The notes under the pieces: generated by a model
Database searches by the model: none
Seen by the model: the letters and a program-made list of their open reading frames with translations, nothing else
What the model was told of the DNA's origin: nothing
Shown: positions 43,102-52,300 of the stretch, in pieces
Numbering within the stretch: position 1 is the first letter of the stretch
How the letters are laid out: every line of letters starts with the position of its first letter
Program-made: the position numbers and the translations under genes
Assembly: GCF_021764745.1 (NCBI RefSeq)
Contig: NZ_JAETXX010000006.1
Coordinates: 124,001-188,000, forward strand
DNA length: 64,000 nt
Origin: Joostella atrarenae
GTDB lineage: Bacteria; Bacteroidota; Bacteroidia; Flavobacteriales; Flavobacteriaceae
Direction: 5' to 3'

Positions 43102-45612
43102 TTATACCCATGCTTTAGGCATTTTTTGATCTCTAAGTGCTACATATTCTATGTTGCTATCTCTTTCGTCTGTATTTACAAAGTGCTTAAAGCGTTTCAT
43201 CATTTCTGGATCTTCAATGGCTTGTTTCCATTCGCACTCGTATTTATTTACAAGACTTTGCATTTCTTTTTCTAAATCTTCAGCTATTTCTAAAGAATCT
43301 TCAATAATTACTTTTTTAAGGTATTCTATTCCTCCGTCTAATTTATCTAACCAAGGAGCTGTGCGGGTAAGGGGAGCTGCAGTTCGGATGTAATACATTA
43401 AAAATCTATCTAAATATTTAACACAGGTTTCGTCATCCAATTGTTCCGCCAATAAGATAGCGTGTTTGGGCGTAGCACCTCCGTTACCACATACGTATAA
43501 GTTCCATCCGCCATCCACAGCAATTAGTCCAAAGTCTTTTCCTCTTGCTTCTGCACATTCTCTGATGCATCCAGAAACACCGCCTTTTAATTTATGAGGT
43601 GAGCGTAACCCACGATATCTGTTTTCAATCTCGATTGCAAAAGAGACACTTTCATGCATTCCGTAGCGACACCACGTTGATCCAACACAACTTTTTACCG
43701 TTCTTAATGATTTACCATAAGCGTGACCACTTTCAAAACCAGCGTCTATTAATTCTTTCCAAATAAGAGGTAATTCATGTAACTCAGCTCCAAAAAGATC
43801 AATTCTCTGTCCTCCAGTAATTTTAGTGTATAGATCATATTTCTGCGCTACTTTTCCTAAAACCATTAATTTTTCAGGTGAAATTTCTCCTCCAGCAACC
43901 CTAGGAACAATAGAATAAGTTCCATTACGTTGGATGTTTGCTAAAAACTTGTCGTTTGAATCCTGAATGGTAACTTGCTTATTTGCTGTTTCCATATAGA
44001 TGCTAGCAAATAATGAAGCCAAAGCAGGTTTACAAGTTTCACACCCGTCTCCTTTTCCAAAGAGATCCAAGGCTTCGTCATATGTTTGTACATTATTTAC
44101 TTTAATAAGATCGTACAATTCTTGTCGGTTATAATTAAAGTGTTCACATAATGTTTCTTTAACTTCTTTTCCTAGAGATTTTAAAGTTTCATTTACTAAA
44201 TCTACAACCATCGGCTTACAACCTCCACAACCACTAGTTGCTTTAGTAGCCTTAACTACATCAGAAAGAGAACAACAAGTTTCGTCTTTTATCATTCCGC
44301 AAATGCTTCCTTTTGTAACACTTTCACAAGAACATATTTGAGCAGTATCTGGGAAATCCATTACACTTCCTACTGAGGAGCTTTCACCACCTCGAGCGCC
44401 TAAAATTAGATCTTCAGGATTTTCTGGGAGTTTCATTTCATTGATGTATAATTGAAATAGAGTATTATAATCAGAAGAATCTCCCACTAGAATTCCTCCT
44501 AAGAGTTTTGTTCCGTCTTTAGTAACATTAATTCTCTTGTAAATACCTTTGTGTTTGTTTTCAAAAGAAATAACAGATACATTATCATTTTCTATGAAGG
44601 GATCTCCAAAACTAGCAACTTCTGTTCCTATAAGTTTAAGTTGTGTAGACATATCTATGGAAGAAACCATTTTAATGTCTCCTCCAGTAATTTGTTCCAC
44701 AGCAACGTTTGCCATATCGTAACCTGGAGCAACTAAACCATAAATACCTTCGTTATAAAGCGCTACTTCTCCAATAGCATATACATCTTCTGCCGATGTT
44801 TGCATTTTATTATTTACCCAGATACCTCCGCGTTCACCAACTTTTATCCCTGCATCTCTAGCAAGCTCATCTCTAGGGCGGATCCCCGCAGATATAATTA
44901 ACATATCAACTTTTAAGGAAGAGTTATCATTAAACTGCATAGCTTCAATTGAATCTTCACCGACAATCTCTGAAGTAGCTTTTTCTAAATGGACTTTAAT
45001 ATCCATTTGTTCTATTTTGCTTTTTAATAGGTTACTTGCAGGCAGATCTAATTGTCTTGGCATTAAACGAGGAGCGAACTCTATTACATGAGTTTTCATT
45101 CCTAATTCTTTAGCTGCATTTGCTGCCTCTAATCCTAAAAGTCCACCTCCAAGCACGGCTGCCTGTGTTTTGCCTTCTTTTTTAATTTTAGAAGCATAAC
45201 TTTTCATCGCGTCTAAATCTTCTAAAGTACGATATACAAATACTCCAGATTTTTCTGACCCTTTAATAGGGGGAATGAAGGGGGAGGAACCTGTTGCTAT
45301 AACTAAGTAGTCGTAATTGTATATTTCCTTTTTATACGTAGTAATCTCTTTTTTCTGAGTATCGATATTAGAGATTAGTGAAGAAGTATGTAGAGTGATT
45401 TTATTTTCTGAATACCATTCTGTTGGAGCCATTAATAGCTCCTCTGCAGACTTTTCACCAAAGTACTCGCTTAGATGAACTCTATCGTAAGCTGGCCTAG
45501 GTTCTTCTCCGAAGACTTCGATTTCAAAATCATTTCTATTGGCTTTGTTTATAAGTTTTTCACAGAACTTATAACCAACCATTCCATTTCCGATAACTAT
45601 GACTTTCTTCAT
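43102..45612 (-). CDS. nirB: NAD(P)H-dependent assimilatory nitrite reductase large subunit
   Basis: This is an 836-aa cytoplasmic flavo-siroheme enzyme reducing nitrite to ammonium. The N-terminal FAD/NAD reductase (1-400) has VIGNGMVGYKFCEKL and VLGGGLLGLEAANAA. A BFD [2Fe-2S] region (about 425-475, CSCES...SGCGGCKP) is followed by a second partial one (GDGCETCKP). The C-terminal ferredoxin/sulfite-reductase-like half (about 560-800) carries siroheme/[4Fe-4S] ligands CVGSTWC and CIREC. The length is typical. It is the first gene of nirB-nirD-DUF4202-sensor kinase and has a NarL-like site joined to its -7 box. Siroheme synthesis genes are absent from the window. Confidence 0.95.
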   Translation of the reverse strand: MKKVIVIGNGMVGYKFCEKLINKANRNDFEIEVFGEEPRPAYDRVHLSEYFGEKSAEELLMAPTEWYSENKITLHTSSLISNIDTQKKEITTYKKEIYNYDYLVIATGSSPFIPPIKGSEKSGVFVYRTLEDLDAMKSYASKIKKEGKTQAAVLGGGLLGLEAANAAKELGMKTHVIEFAPRLMPRQLDLPASNLLKSKIEQMDIKVHLEKATSEIVGEDSIEAMQFNDNSSLKVDMLIISAGIRPRDELARDAGIKVGERGGIWVNNKMQTSAEDVYAIGEVALYNEGIYGLVAPGYDMANVAVEQITGGDIKMVSSIDMSTQLKLIGTEVASFGDPFIENDNVSVISFENKHKGIYKRINVTKDGTKLLGGILVGDSSDYNTLFQLYINEMKLPENPEDLILGARGGESSSVGSVMDFPDTAQICSCESVTKGSICGMIKDETCCSLSDVVKATKATSGCGGCKPMVVDLVNETLKSLGKEVKETLCEHFNYNRQELYDLIKVNNVQTYDEALDLFGKGDGCETCKPALASLFASIYMETANKQVTIQDSNDKFLANIQRNGTYSIVPRVAGGEISPEKLMVLGKVAQKYDLYTKITGGQRIDLFGAELHELPLIWKELIDAGFESGHAYGKSLRTVKSCVGSTWCRYGMHESVSFAIEIENRYRGLRSPHKLKGGVSGCIRECAEARGKDFGLIAVDGGWNLYVCGNGGATPKHAILLAEQLDDETCVKYLDRFLMYYIRTAAPLTRTAPWLDKLDGGIEYLKKVIIEDSLEIAEDLEKEMQSLVNKYECEWKQAIEDPEMMKRFKHFVNTDERDSNIEYVALRDQKMPKAWV

Positions 45613-45630
45613 GACTACGTAATTTTAAGT

Positions 45631-45652
45631 CAAATATAAGTAAAAATACTTA
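45631..45652 (-). promoter_or_regulatory. NarL-like site fused to the nirB -7 box
   Basis: On the minus strand, TAAGTAT and TTACTTA with a TT spacer (45652 to 45637) end in the TA opening a perfect -7 box TATATTTG (45638 to 45631), 18 nt before the nirB ATG. Two TACGTAA words flank the site (45616-45622 and 45670-45676). Confidence 0.7.
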
Positions 45653-45765
45653 ATTTTGTATACGTAGATTACGTAATTGAGTTTCTTAGCTCTATTTTTA
45701 TAGAATCATAGATTTTGGGTAATAAAAATTTATAGATGTATAATTTTGAGGGCTTTAAATAAAAA

Positions 45766-45797
45766 TATCCGCACTTTCCATTTGGAAAATGCGGATA
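45766..45797 (-). terminator. Terminator of the outer membrane protein gene
   Basis: TATCCGCA (45766-45773) and TTTCCA pair with TGGAAA and TGCGGATA (45790-45797), with one C/A mismatch. In the minus direction the stem runs into TTTTTATTT. Confidence 0.8.
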
Positions 45798-45798
45798 C

Positions 45799-45840
45799 AA
45801 CGTAAGTTTAAAGGGGAACCCCGTAAAATGGGCTTACGTT
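45799..45840 (-). other. Structured element upstream of the terminator
   Basis: AACGTAAG (45799-45806) pairs with CTTACGTT (45833-45840), enclosing GGGG-AA-CCCC (45813-45822). It lies between the stop codon at 45877 and the terminator, on the transcript of the barrel gene. It may protect the 3' end or be a small RNA. Confidence 0.4.
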
Positions 45841-45876
45841 TAAACTAACACTTAAGCTAGTTCTTAATATTAATTA

Positions 45877-46452
45877 TTAGAACATAAATCCTAATCCAGC
45901 TGAAAATACAGAATTATGAATATCTGTATCTTCTACCACTTCAGATAAACCATATGAATATCTAGCTTGAAGGAAGAATCCATTTTCAAACTTATATTCT
46001 GCACCTCCTGTTAATTGGAAATCAACATCATTTATCTCATCGGTATCAAAGTCTCCAGCATCTTCTGTAGGTTCAAAATCTAATTCTTCATTTACTTTAA
46101 AACCTACTTGCGGACCTGCATGTAAGTTAAAACCTTCAGCTAGATAGATTTTAGCAAGAAGGGGAACTTGTATGTAGTCTACTTGAAACTCGGTATCTTG
46201 GTCATCTACATCGAACCCTTGTCCGGAATAGAATACCTCAGGTTGAATGGAAACTCGTTCGCTAATTGGCGCCTCAGCAACCAAACCTGCATAGAAACTA
46301 GTTCTGTTATCTGGACTGTCAATGTCATCTCCAGTAACGCTAGAAAAGTTTACACCTCCACGAGCTCCTAATTGGAATTCATCCGACCAAGATTGTGCAC
46401 TTGCTACTGTTCCTACTAATAAAGTTGCTATTACTAAAATGTGTTTTTTCAT
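45877..46452 (-). CDS. Small outer membrane beta-barrel protein (PorT-like)
   Basis: This is a 191-aa protein with a signal peptide (about 1-19, ending ASAQ) and the OMP_b-brl_2 pattern of Bacteroidota: QLGARGGVNFSSVTGDD, FYAGLVAEAPISERVSIQPEVFYSGQG, DYIQVPLLAKIYLAEGFNLHAGPQVGFKV and a C-terminal FSAGLGFMF with an aromatic end. It is strongly acidic in its loops. It is probably a monomeric eight- to ten-stranded barrel; function unknown. It has its own promoter (-7 box 46495-46502) and a strong terminator, consistent with high expression. Confidence 0.82.
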   Translation of the reverse strand: MKKHILVIATLLVGTVASAQSWSDEFQLGARGGVNFSSVTGDDIDSPDNRTSFYAGLVAEAPISERVSIQPEVFYSGQGFDVDDQDTEFQVDYIQVPLLAKIYLAEGFNLHAGPQVGFKVNEELDFEPTEDAGDFDTDEINDVDFQLTGGAEYKFENGFFLQARYSYGLSEVVEDTDIHNSVFSAGLGFMF

Positions 46453-46811
46453 GATTGAATAGTTTTAATTATTTATTACTATTGGTTTGTTTTTCAAATG
46501 TAGGAGGCTTATTAAAGCAAAATTGTTAACCGATTTATAAGTGTTTTCTAAGAAAAACTTAAATATTAAGTAGACTATATGCTCATTTTTTTTAGTGTCG
46601 GGTTTCTAGCAATTATTGTGTGTTTATTTGCAACTAGTTACCTGTTTGTTTTTAAATACTATTTTCTATTGTGTAGGTTTTTAACTTTAGGAAAACTTTA
46701 ATAGAGACACTTTTTATACCTTTACAAAAACATATTTTTAATGCATTAATATGTTATTATGTGTCTAGAAATTCACCTAGATATAAAACAGCACCGATAA
46801 AAAATAAATAG
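46453..46811. other. 359-nt intergenic region between divergent barrel and VanX-like genes
   Basis: It carries the minus-strand -7 box of the barrel gene near its left end. A 40-codon open frame on the plus strand (46579-46701) would encode a single hydrophobic segment, but it has no clear start signals. A weak -7-like TACCTTTA lies near 46717 before the VanX-like gene. Otherwise it is AT-rich, with no RNA gene recognised. Confidence 0.4.
46495..46502 (-). promoter_or_regulatory. -7 box of the small barrel gene
   Basis: The minus strand reads TACATTTG, a perfect TANNTTTG, 42 nt before the ATG. A TTTTG word lies about 15 nt further upstream as a short-spaced -33 candidate. Confidence 0.45.
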
Positions 46812-47540
46812 ATGAAAGGATTATCAATTGTTCTAATTATAATAGTATGTTTCTCTTGTAAGGAAACTCCCAAAGCAGAGAAAAAACAAGAAGAGATAAC
46901 ACAAGAAATTGAAAAACCTTTGGAAGAGGTTGTCGATTCTGTAGTTCCTGCAGAGGAAGAAAAGAAGCAAGTAGTTCCTTTAGCTTCAATTCCAGATACT
47001 ACTTTTGTTAGATTGGCAGACTATAGCGATGATTTTGCTTATGAAATGAAATACGCTACCGAAGATAATTTTTTGAAGGCACAAGTATATGATTGCGGTG
47101 AATGTTATGTTCGAGCGGTTACAGCACGAGGATTGCTAAAAGCTAATGCCGCTTTTGTTGAAAAGGGATATCGAATCAAGTTTTTTGATTGCTACCGTCC
47201 GCATGATGTGCAAAAGAAAATGTGGAAAATAGTGCCAAATGCTACTTATGTTGCTAATCCTGCCAAAGGATCGATACATAATAAAGGAGGTGCTGTAGAT
47301 ATTACATTAGAGACGTTAGCAGGGGAAGAGTTGGATATGGGAACTCCTTTTGATTTCTTCGGAAGAAAAGCAAGACACGCTTATACCGATTTACCAAAAG
47401 AGGTATTGGATAATAGAAAATTATTAAAAACTACAATGGAGTCTTTCGGTTTTGGAGCGATTACTTCAGAGTGGTGGCATTATAATTATAAACCTACCTT
47501 AAATTATAAGGTAGCCAATTTCACTTGGGATTGTGAGTAA
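46812..47540 (+). CDS. D-alanyl-D-alanine dipeptidase, VanX family lipoprotein
   Basis: This is a 242-aa M15D peptidase. The lipobox CFSC (Cys16) is followed by a Lys/Glu-rich linker (about 20-60) and the catalytic domain. Zinc ligands are visible in GSIHNKGGAVDITL (His and Asp) and EWWHYNY (His, with the catalytic Glu). FDCYRPHDVQKKMW supplies the conserved arginine. It cleaves D-Ala-D-Ala in the periplasm, most likely for peptidoglycan turnover; no vanH or vanA accompanies it, so this is not a vancomycin resistance cluster. It converges on rsmE with no intergenic bases between the stop codons. Confidence 0.88.
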   Translation: MKGLSIVLIIIVCFSCKETPKAEKKQEEITQEIEKPLEEVVDSVVPAEEEKKQVVPLASIPDTTFVRLADYSDDFAYEMKYATEDNFLKAQVYDCGECYVRAVTARGLLKANAAFVEKGYRIKFFDCYRPHDVQKKMWKIVPNATYVANPAKGSIHNKGGAVDITLETLAGEELDMGTPFDFFGRKARHAYTDLPKEVLDNRKLLKTTMESFGFGAITSEWWHYNYKPTLNYKVANFTWDCE

Positions 47541-48245
47541 TTAACCATTCATTAAAGAAACAATATGGCAAGCAACAATAGCTGCCGTTTCTGTTCTTAA
47601 TCGGTTGTCACTCAAACTAACAGGAGTAAAACCTTTATTTTTGGCGGTTTCTATTTCATTAATCGAGAAATCGCCTTCTGGACCAATAAGGATTAGAACC
47701 TGATTGTCTGCCATTACTTTTCTCTTAAGATCAGATTTCTCTTGATCTTCACAATGGGCAATAAATAATTGACCATTAAAATCACCATCCATAAAATCAT
47801 TATAAGAAATGGCTTCATTCAATATTGGGAGATAGCAATTTAAAGATTGCTTCATGGCAGCCTGCAATATTTTTTCATAGCGTTCTGGTTTTATGGTTTT
47901 ACGCTCAGAGTGATCGCAGATAATGGGAGTAATTTCATCGATTCCTATTTCTGTAGCTTTTTCTAAAAACCATTCAAAACGGTCGTTCATTTTTGTAGGA
48001 GCAACAGCCATGTGCAGATAGTAATTCTTTTTACGTTTTAGCTCGCTACTTTTAATGGTAACAACACAATTTTTTATATCAGCATTAATAATTTCAGCAT
48101 TAAAAAGCCATCCTTTACCGTTAGTAATATAAAGTGTATCGCCTTCTTTTTTACGAAGCACTTTACTAATATGTCTACTTTCCTCTTTATCGAAAGTAAA
48201 TTGCTCGGTGTTGCTCTCTATTTCTGGTGCGTAAAAAAGTTGCAT
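47541..48245 (-). CDS. rsmE: 16S rRNA m3U1498 methyltransferase
   Basis: This 234-aa SPOUT-class methyltransferase acts on U1498 of 16S rRNA in the assembled 30S subunit. An N-terminal PUA-like domain (about 1-75, HISKVLRKKEGDTLYITNGKG) is followed by the knotted SAM-binding domain with VLILIGPEGDFSINEIETAKNKGFTPVSLSDNRLRTETAAIVA, the diagnostic motif. Normal length. It lies 49 nt downstream of tsaD on the same strand and is probably co-transcribed. Confidence 0.95.
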   Translation of the reverse strand: MQLFYAPEIESNTEQFTFDKEESRHISKVLRKKEGDTLYITNGKGWLFNAEIINADIKNCVVTIKSSELKRKKNYYLHMAVAPTKMNDRFEWFLEKATEIGIDEITPIICDHSERKTIKPERYEKILQAAMKQSLNCYLPILNEAISYNDFMDGDFNGQLFIAHCEDQEKSDLKRKVMADNQVLILIGPEGDFSINEIETAKNKGFTPVSLSDNRLRTETAAIVACHIVSLMNG

Positions 48246-48294
48246 GAATGTGTGTTAAAAGGTTTGTAAAGATAAAACTGAATCTACTATTTGT

Positions 48295-49317
48295 TTATAA
48301 TGAAAAACGTGCTTTTGCTGTAATTTTTTCGTTAGTAAAATCTTCATTTAAATATTTATAATACCCAACAATACCAATCATAGCTGCATTATCTGTAGTA
48401 TATTCAAATTTAGGAACAAATGTTTCCCATCCAAAGCGTTGCTCACCATCTTTTAGCGCTTTTCGGATTCCTGAATTTGCAGAAACTCCTCCGCCGATAG
48501 CAATTTGTTTGATTCCAGTTTGCTTCGTAGCTTTCTTTAATTTATCAATCAAAATATTAATAATTGTATATTGGATCGAAGCACAGATGTCTTTCAGGTT
48601 TTCTTCAATGAAATTAGGATTTTCTTTTACTTCTTTCTGAATAAAATAGAGAACAGCTGTTTTAAAACCACTGAAGCTAAAGTTTAATTCGCCTACTTTT
48701 GGCTTAGGAAATGGAAATGCCTTAGGGTTTCCTTCTTGAGCATATTTATCGATAAGAGGACCGCCAGGATAAGGGAGTCCTAAAATTTTGGCAGATTTAT
48801 CAAAGGCTTCTCCAACGGCATCATCAATCGTTTCTCCAATAACTTCCATATCGAAGTAATCGTTAACTTTTACAATCTGTGTATGTCCGCCACTAATTGT
48901 CATTCCTAAAAAAGGAAAGGTAGGAATAGGTGTATCTTTTTCTTTTATAAAATGAGCCAAAAGATGCGCTTGCATATGGTTTACTTCAATTAGAGGGATA
49001 TTTAATCCTTGAGATAACGACTTAGCAAAAGACGTTCCAACGAGTAGTGAACCCATTAATCCAGGTCCGCGCGTAAAAGCTATTGCAGCTAACTGTTTTT
49101 TATCGATATTTGCCTTGCTCAAAGCTTGATGCACTACAGGGACAATATTTTGTTGATGCGCTCTAGAAGCAAGTTCTGGAACTACGCCACCATATTCTTC
49201 GTGAATTTTTTGGCTAGCCACAACATTGCTAAGCACTTTATCGTTGTGAAGAACAGCTGCAGAAGTGTCATCGCAAGAAGATTCTATAGCTAGTATGTAA
49301 ACATCTTGAGTATTCAT
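48295..49317 (-). CDS. tsaD: tRNA N6-threonylcarbamoyladenosine synthase subunit TsaD
   Basis: This 340-aa ASKHA-fold protein transfers the threonylcarbamoyl group to A37 of ANN-decoding tRNAs, with TsaB and TsaE. The signature ILAIESSCDDTSAAVL, VVPELASRAHQQNI, metal-binding HMQAHLLAHF and nucleotide-binding IAIGGGVSANSGIR are all present. Normal length. Its start codon region overlaps the divergent tamB start by 12 nt, so the two promoters must lie inside each other's coding sequence or the tamB start is further in. Confidence 0.96.
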   Translation of the reverse strand: MNTQDVYILAIESSCDDTSAAVLHNDKVLSNVVASQKIHEEYGGVVPELASRAHQQNIVPVVHQALSKANIDKKQLAAIAFTRGPGLMGSLLVGTSFAKSLSQGLNIPLIEVNHMQAHLLAHFIKEKDTPIPTFPFLGMTISGGHTQIVKVNDYFDMEVIGETIDDAVGEAFDKSAKILGLPYPGGPLIDKYAQEGNPKAFPFPKPKVGELNFSFSGFKTAVLYFIQKEVKENPNFIEENLKDICASIQYTIINILIDKLKKATKQTGIKQIAIGGGVSANSGIRKALKDGEQRFGWETFVPKFEYTTDNAAMIGIVGYYKYLNEDFTNEKITAKARFSL

Positions 49318-52300
49318 GCTATATTTGAACTGGAATTAAGTGGCAAAGGTAAAACATTAAAATCTATCAGAAAACTAAGAAAAATATTATTTAGAATACT
49401 CCTTGTTGTCATCTTAATATTGGTGTTGGCAAGTATTTTTCTGTCCCTACCATTTGTGCAAACTTCTATTGCAAAAAGAGCTACAAACTATTTAAATGAG
49501 ACATTTAATACACACATTTTTATAGATGGTGTGCAGTTTATGCCTTTTTTTGGAGATGTAAATATAAAAGGGGTTTATGTTGAAGATTATAAACAAGACA
49601 CTTTAGTTTATATAAATAAATTAAATACTTCCATTTTAAGTTTACAAAATATAGTAAAAGGAGATTTAGAATTTGGAGATATAAAAGCAGATGAGTTATT
49701 GCTGAATCTTAAAATTCATAAAGGAGAAGATAATACGAATTTAAATGTTTTTGTTGATAAATTAGATAAAGGAGAGGGAGACCCTGAGAATCCATTTTTA
49801 ATGACTTCTTCTCATATTTCCGTAAAGAAAAGTGAATTCCGTTTGGTGGATGAAAATAAAGAGACACCTCTTATTTTAGGATTAGAAGATCTTCATATTG
49901 AAGCTGATGATTTTCAGATTTTAGGACCTAAAGTTACTGTGGATATAAATCAATTGGATTTTACCTCTAAAAAGGGAGTTGTTGTAAATCAATTAAAAAC
50001 AAACTTTTCTTATTCTAAAACGGAAATGAGACTGGATGAATTTTCCTTAGAAACTCCAGAATCATTTATTCAAGGGGATATCGTTTTTAATTATGAGGTT
50101 GAAGATTTTAAAGACTTTTTAAATAAAGTGAATCTAAAAGGTAACTTTAAAGAGTCTACCGTAGCATTGGATGAGATAAATCTTTATTTCAATGAATTTG
50201 GTAAAGGAAGAGAGGTTAGATTGTCATCAGATTTTGAAGGAGTTTTAAACAAACTCTCAATGAATAATCTCGATATGACTTCTGAGAATACCATTATAGA
50301 TGGAGATTTTGTTTTTAATAATTTATTTGAAAAAGCAAAACCTTTTAGCATCGAAGCAAAGGTTAATAATGTATCTTCTAATTATTATCAGTTAACCAAT
50401 TTATTGCCTGGAATTCTAGGTAAAACTTTGCCTTCTTCATTTAGTAGATTAGGGCAGCTTTCTATATTTGGAAATATGACAATTACGGAGCAATCTGTAT
50501 ATGCTAAAGTAAATTTGATTTCAGATATTGGGAAAGGGTATTCCGACTTAACGCTTACTAATATTGATAATATCGATAATGCTTCTTATGATGGATTTCT
50601 TTCATTACAGGATTTTGATATGGGAATTTTTCTGGAAGATGAGTCCCTTGGATTAACAAATTTAGATGTTAATGTAGATGGACTTGGATTTAAGCAGGAA
50701 GTGCTCAATACAGAAATTATAGGAGAGATATATAGCGTTGATTATAATGGATATAAATATAGTAATGTAAAGGTTTCAGGAATTCTTAAAGACCAATTAT
50801 TTGATGGGTCCGTAACTTCAAAAGACAAGAACTTTGATATAGCTTTTAAAGGGCTTGCAGATCTTTCTGGAGAGACCAATGAGTTTAAATTTGTGGCTTC
50901 CGTAAATAATATAGACCTAAATAGATTGAATTTTGTTAGCAGGGATAGTATTTCCGTATTTAAAGGGAATATTGTAGCAGATATGGCTGGAAATACGCTC
51001 TATGATCTTGCTGGGGAGATTAGCTTCAATAAGACTAACTATGTAAACCAGAATGACAGTTATTATTTTGATGATTTTACAGTCACTTCAGAATTTAAAG
51101 GTGTAGAGCGAATTATTACAGTTAATTCTCCGGATATTATTACAGGATCTTTAAAAGGTAAATATCGAGTTAGAGAACTCGGGAATCTTGTTAAGAATTC
51201 TATAGGTAGTATTTATACAAATTATAAACCAGAGGAAGTAGCTCCAGGACAATATGTAGACTTTAACTTTAAGATTTATAATAAAATTGTAGAGGTCTTT
51301 TTCCCGAAGATAGAATTTGGTAGTAATACTCTTATAAAGGGAAGCATTGTTGCTGATGAAGGGGATTTTAAATTGAGTTTTAATTCACCTAAAATTAATG
51401 CGAATGGAAATATTTTTGATAATATTGAAATTCAAATCGATAATAAAAATCCACTTTACAACACATATGTAGAAGTTAAAAATATCGATTCTAATATCTA
51501 TGATGTTAATGATTTCTCACTGATAAATACTAAGATTAACGACACCCTATTTTTTAGAACTGAGTTTAAAGGAGGGAAGGAGTTTAATGATGTTTACAAT
51601 CTTAATTTCTATCATACATTTAATAATAAGCAAGAATCTGTTATCGGATTAAAACGTTCACAACTAGGTTTTAAAGGACGCGATTGGATTATTAATGAAA
51701 ACAACGATACCGATAATAAAGTGAGCTTTAGTAAGACGTTAGACACCGTGAATATTAGTCAGGTGGTAATGAATTACAAAGAGGAACAAATAAGTTTAGA
51801 AGGTACCATAATTGATAGTACATATAAAGATATCGACCTTGAATTCGATAAGGTTACTTTAGATAAAATCATTCCAGATATAGATAGTCTAAAATTAGAC
51901 GGAACAGTAGATGGTTATCTTAATATCTTACAGCGAAATAGTAATTATACGCCTTCTTCGAATGTGAAAATTTCAAACTTCGAAGTGAATGATTATAAGT
52001 TAGGAAATCTTTTCCTTTCTATTCTTGGGAATGATAACTTAACCAAGTTTGGTGTAAACGCTAAAATTGTAAATCAAGATAGAGAATCTTTGAATATTCT
52101 CGGAGATATTATTTCTACTGAAGAGCAAACGGAATTAGATTTAAGGGGGCATTTGGAGAATTTAAATCTAAGTGTTTTAAGTCCTTTAGGGGGAGATGTT
52201 ATTTCTAATATGCGGGGATTTGCTTCTGGAGATTTTAAAATGACAGGTCCTATCGATAATCCAGATATGGACGGTGGGTTACAAATTACCGATGGAGGTT

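Noticed and set aside
46812-47540. VanX-like gene as vancomycin resistance
   Set aside because: It is a lone lipoprotein dipeptidase with no vanH, vanA or vanRS; a peptidoglycan housekeeping role is more likely.
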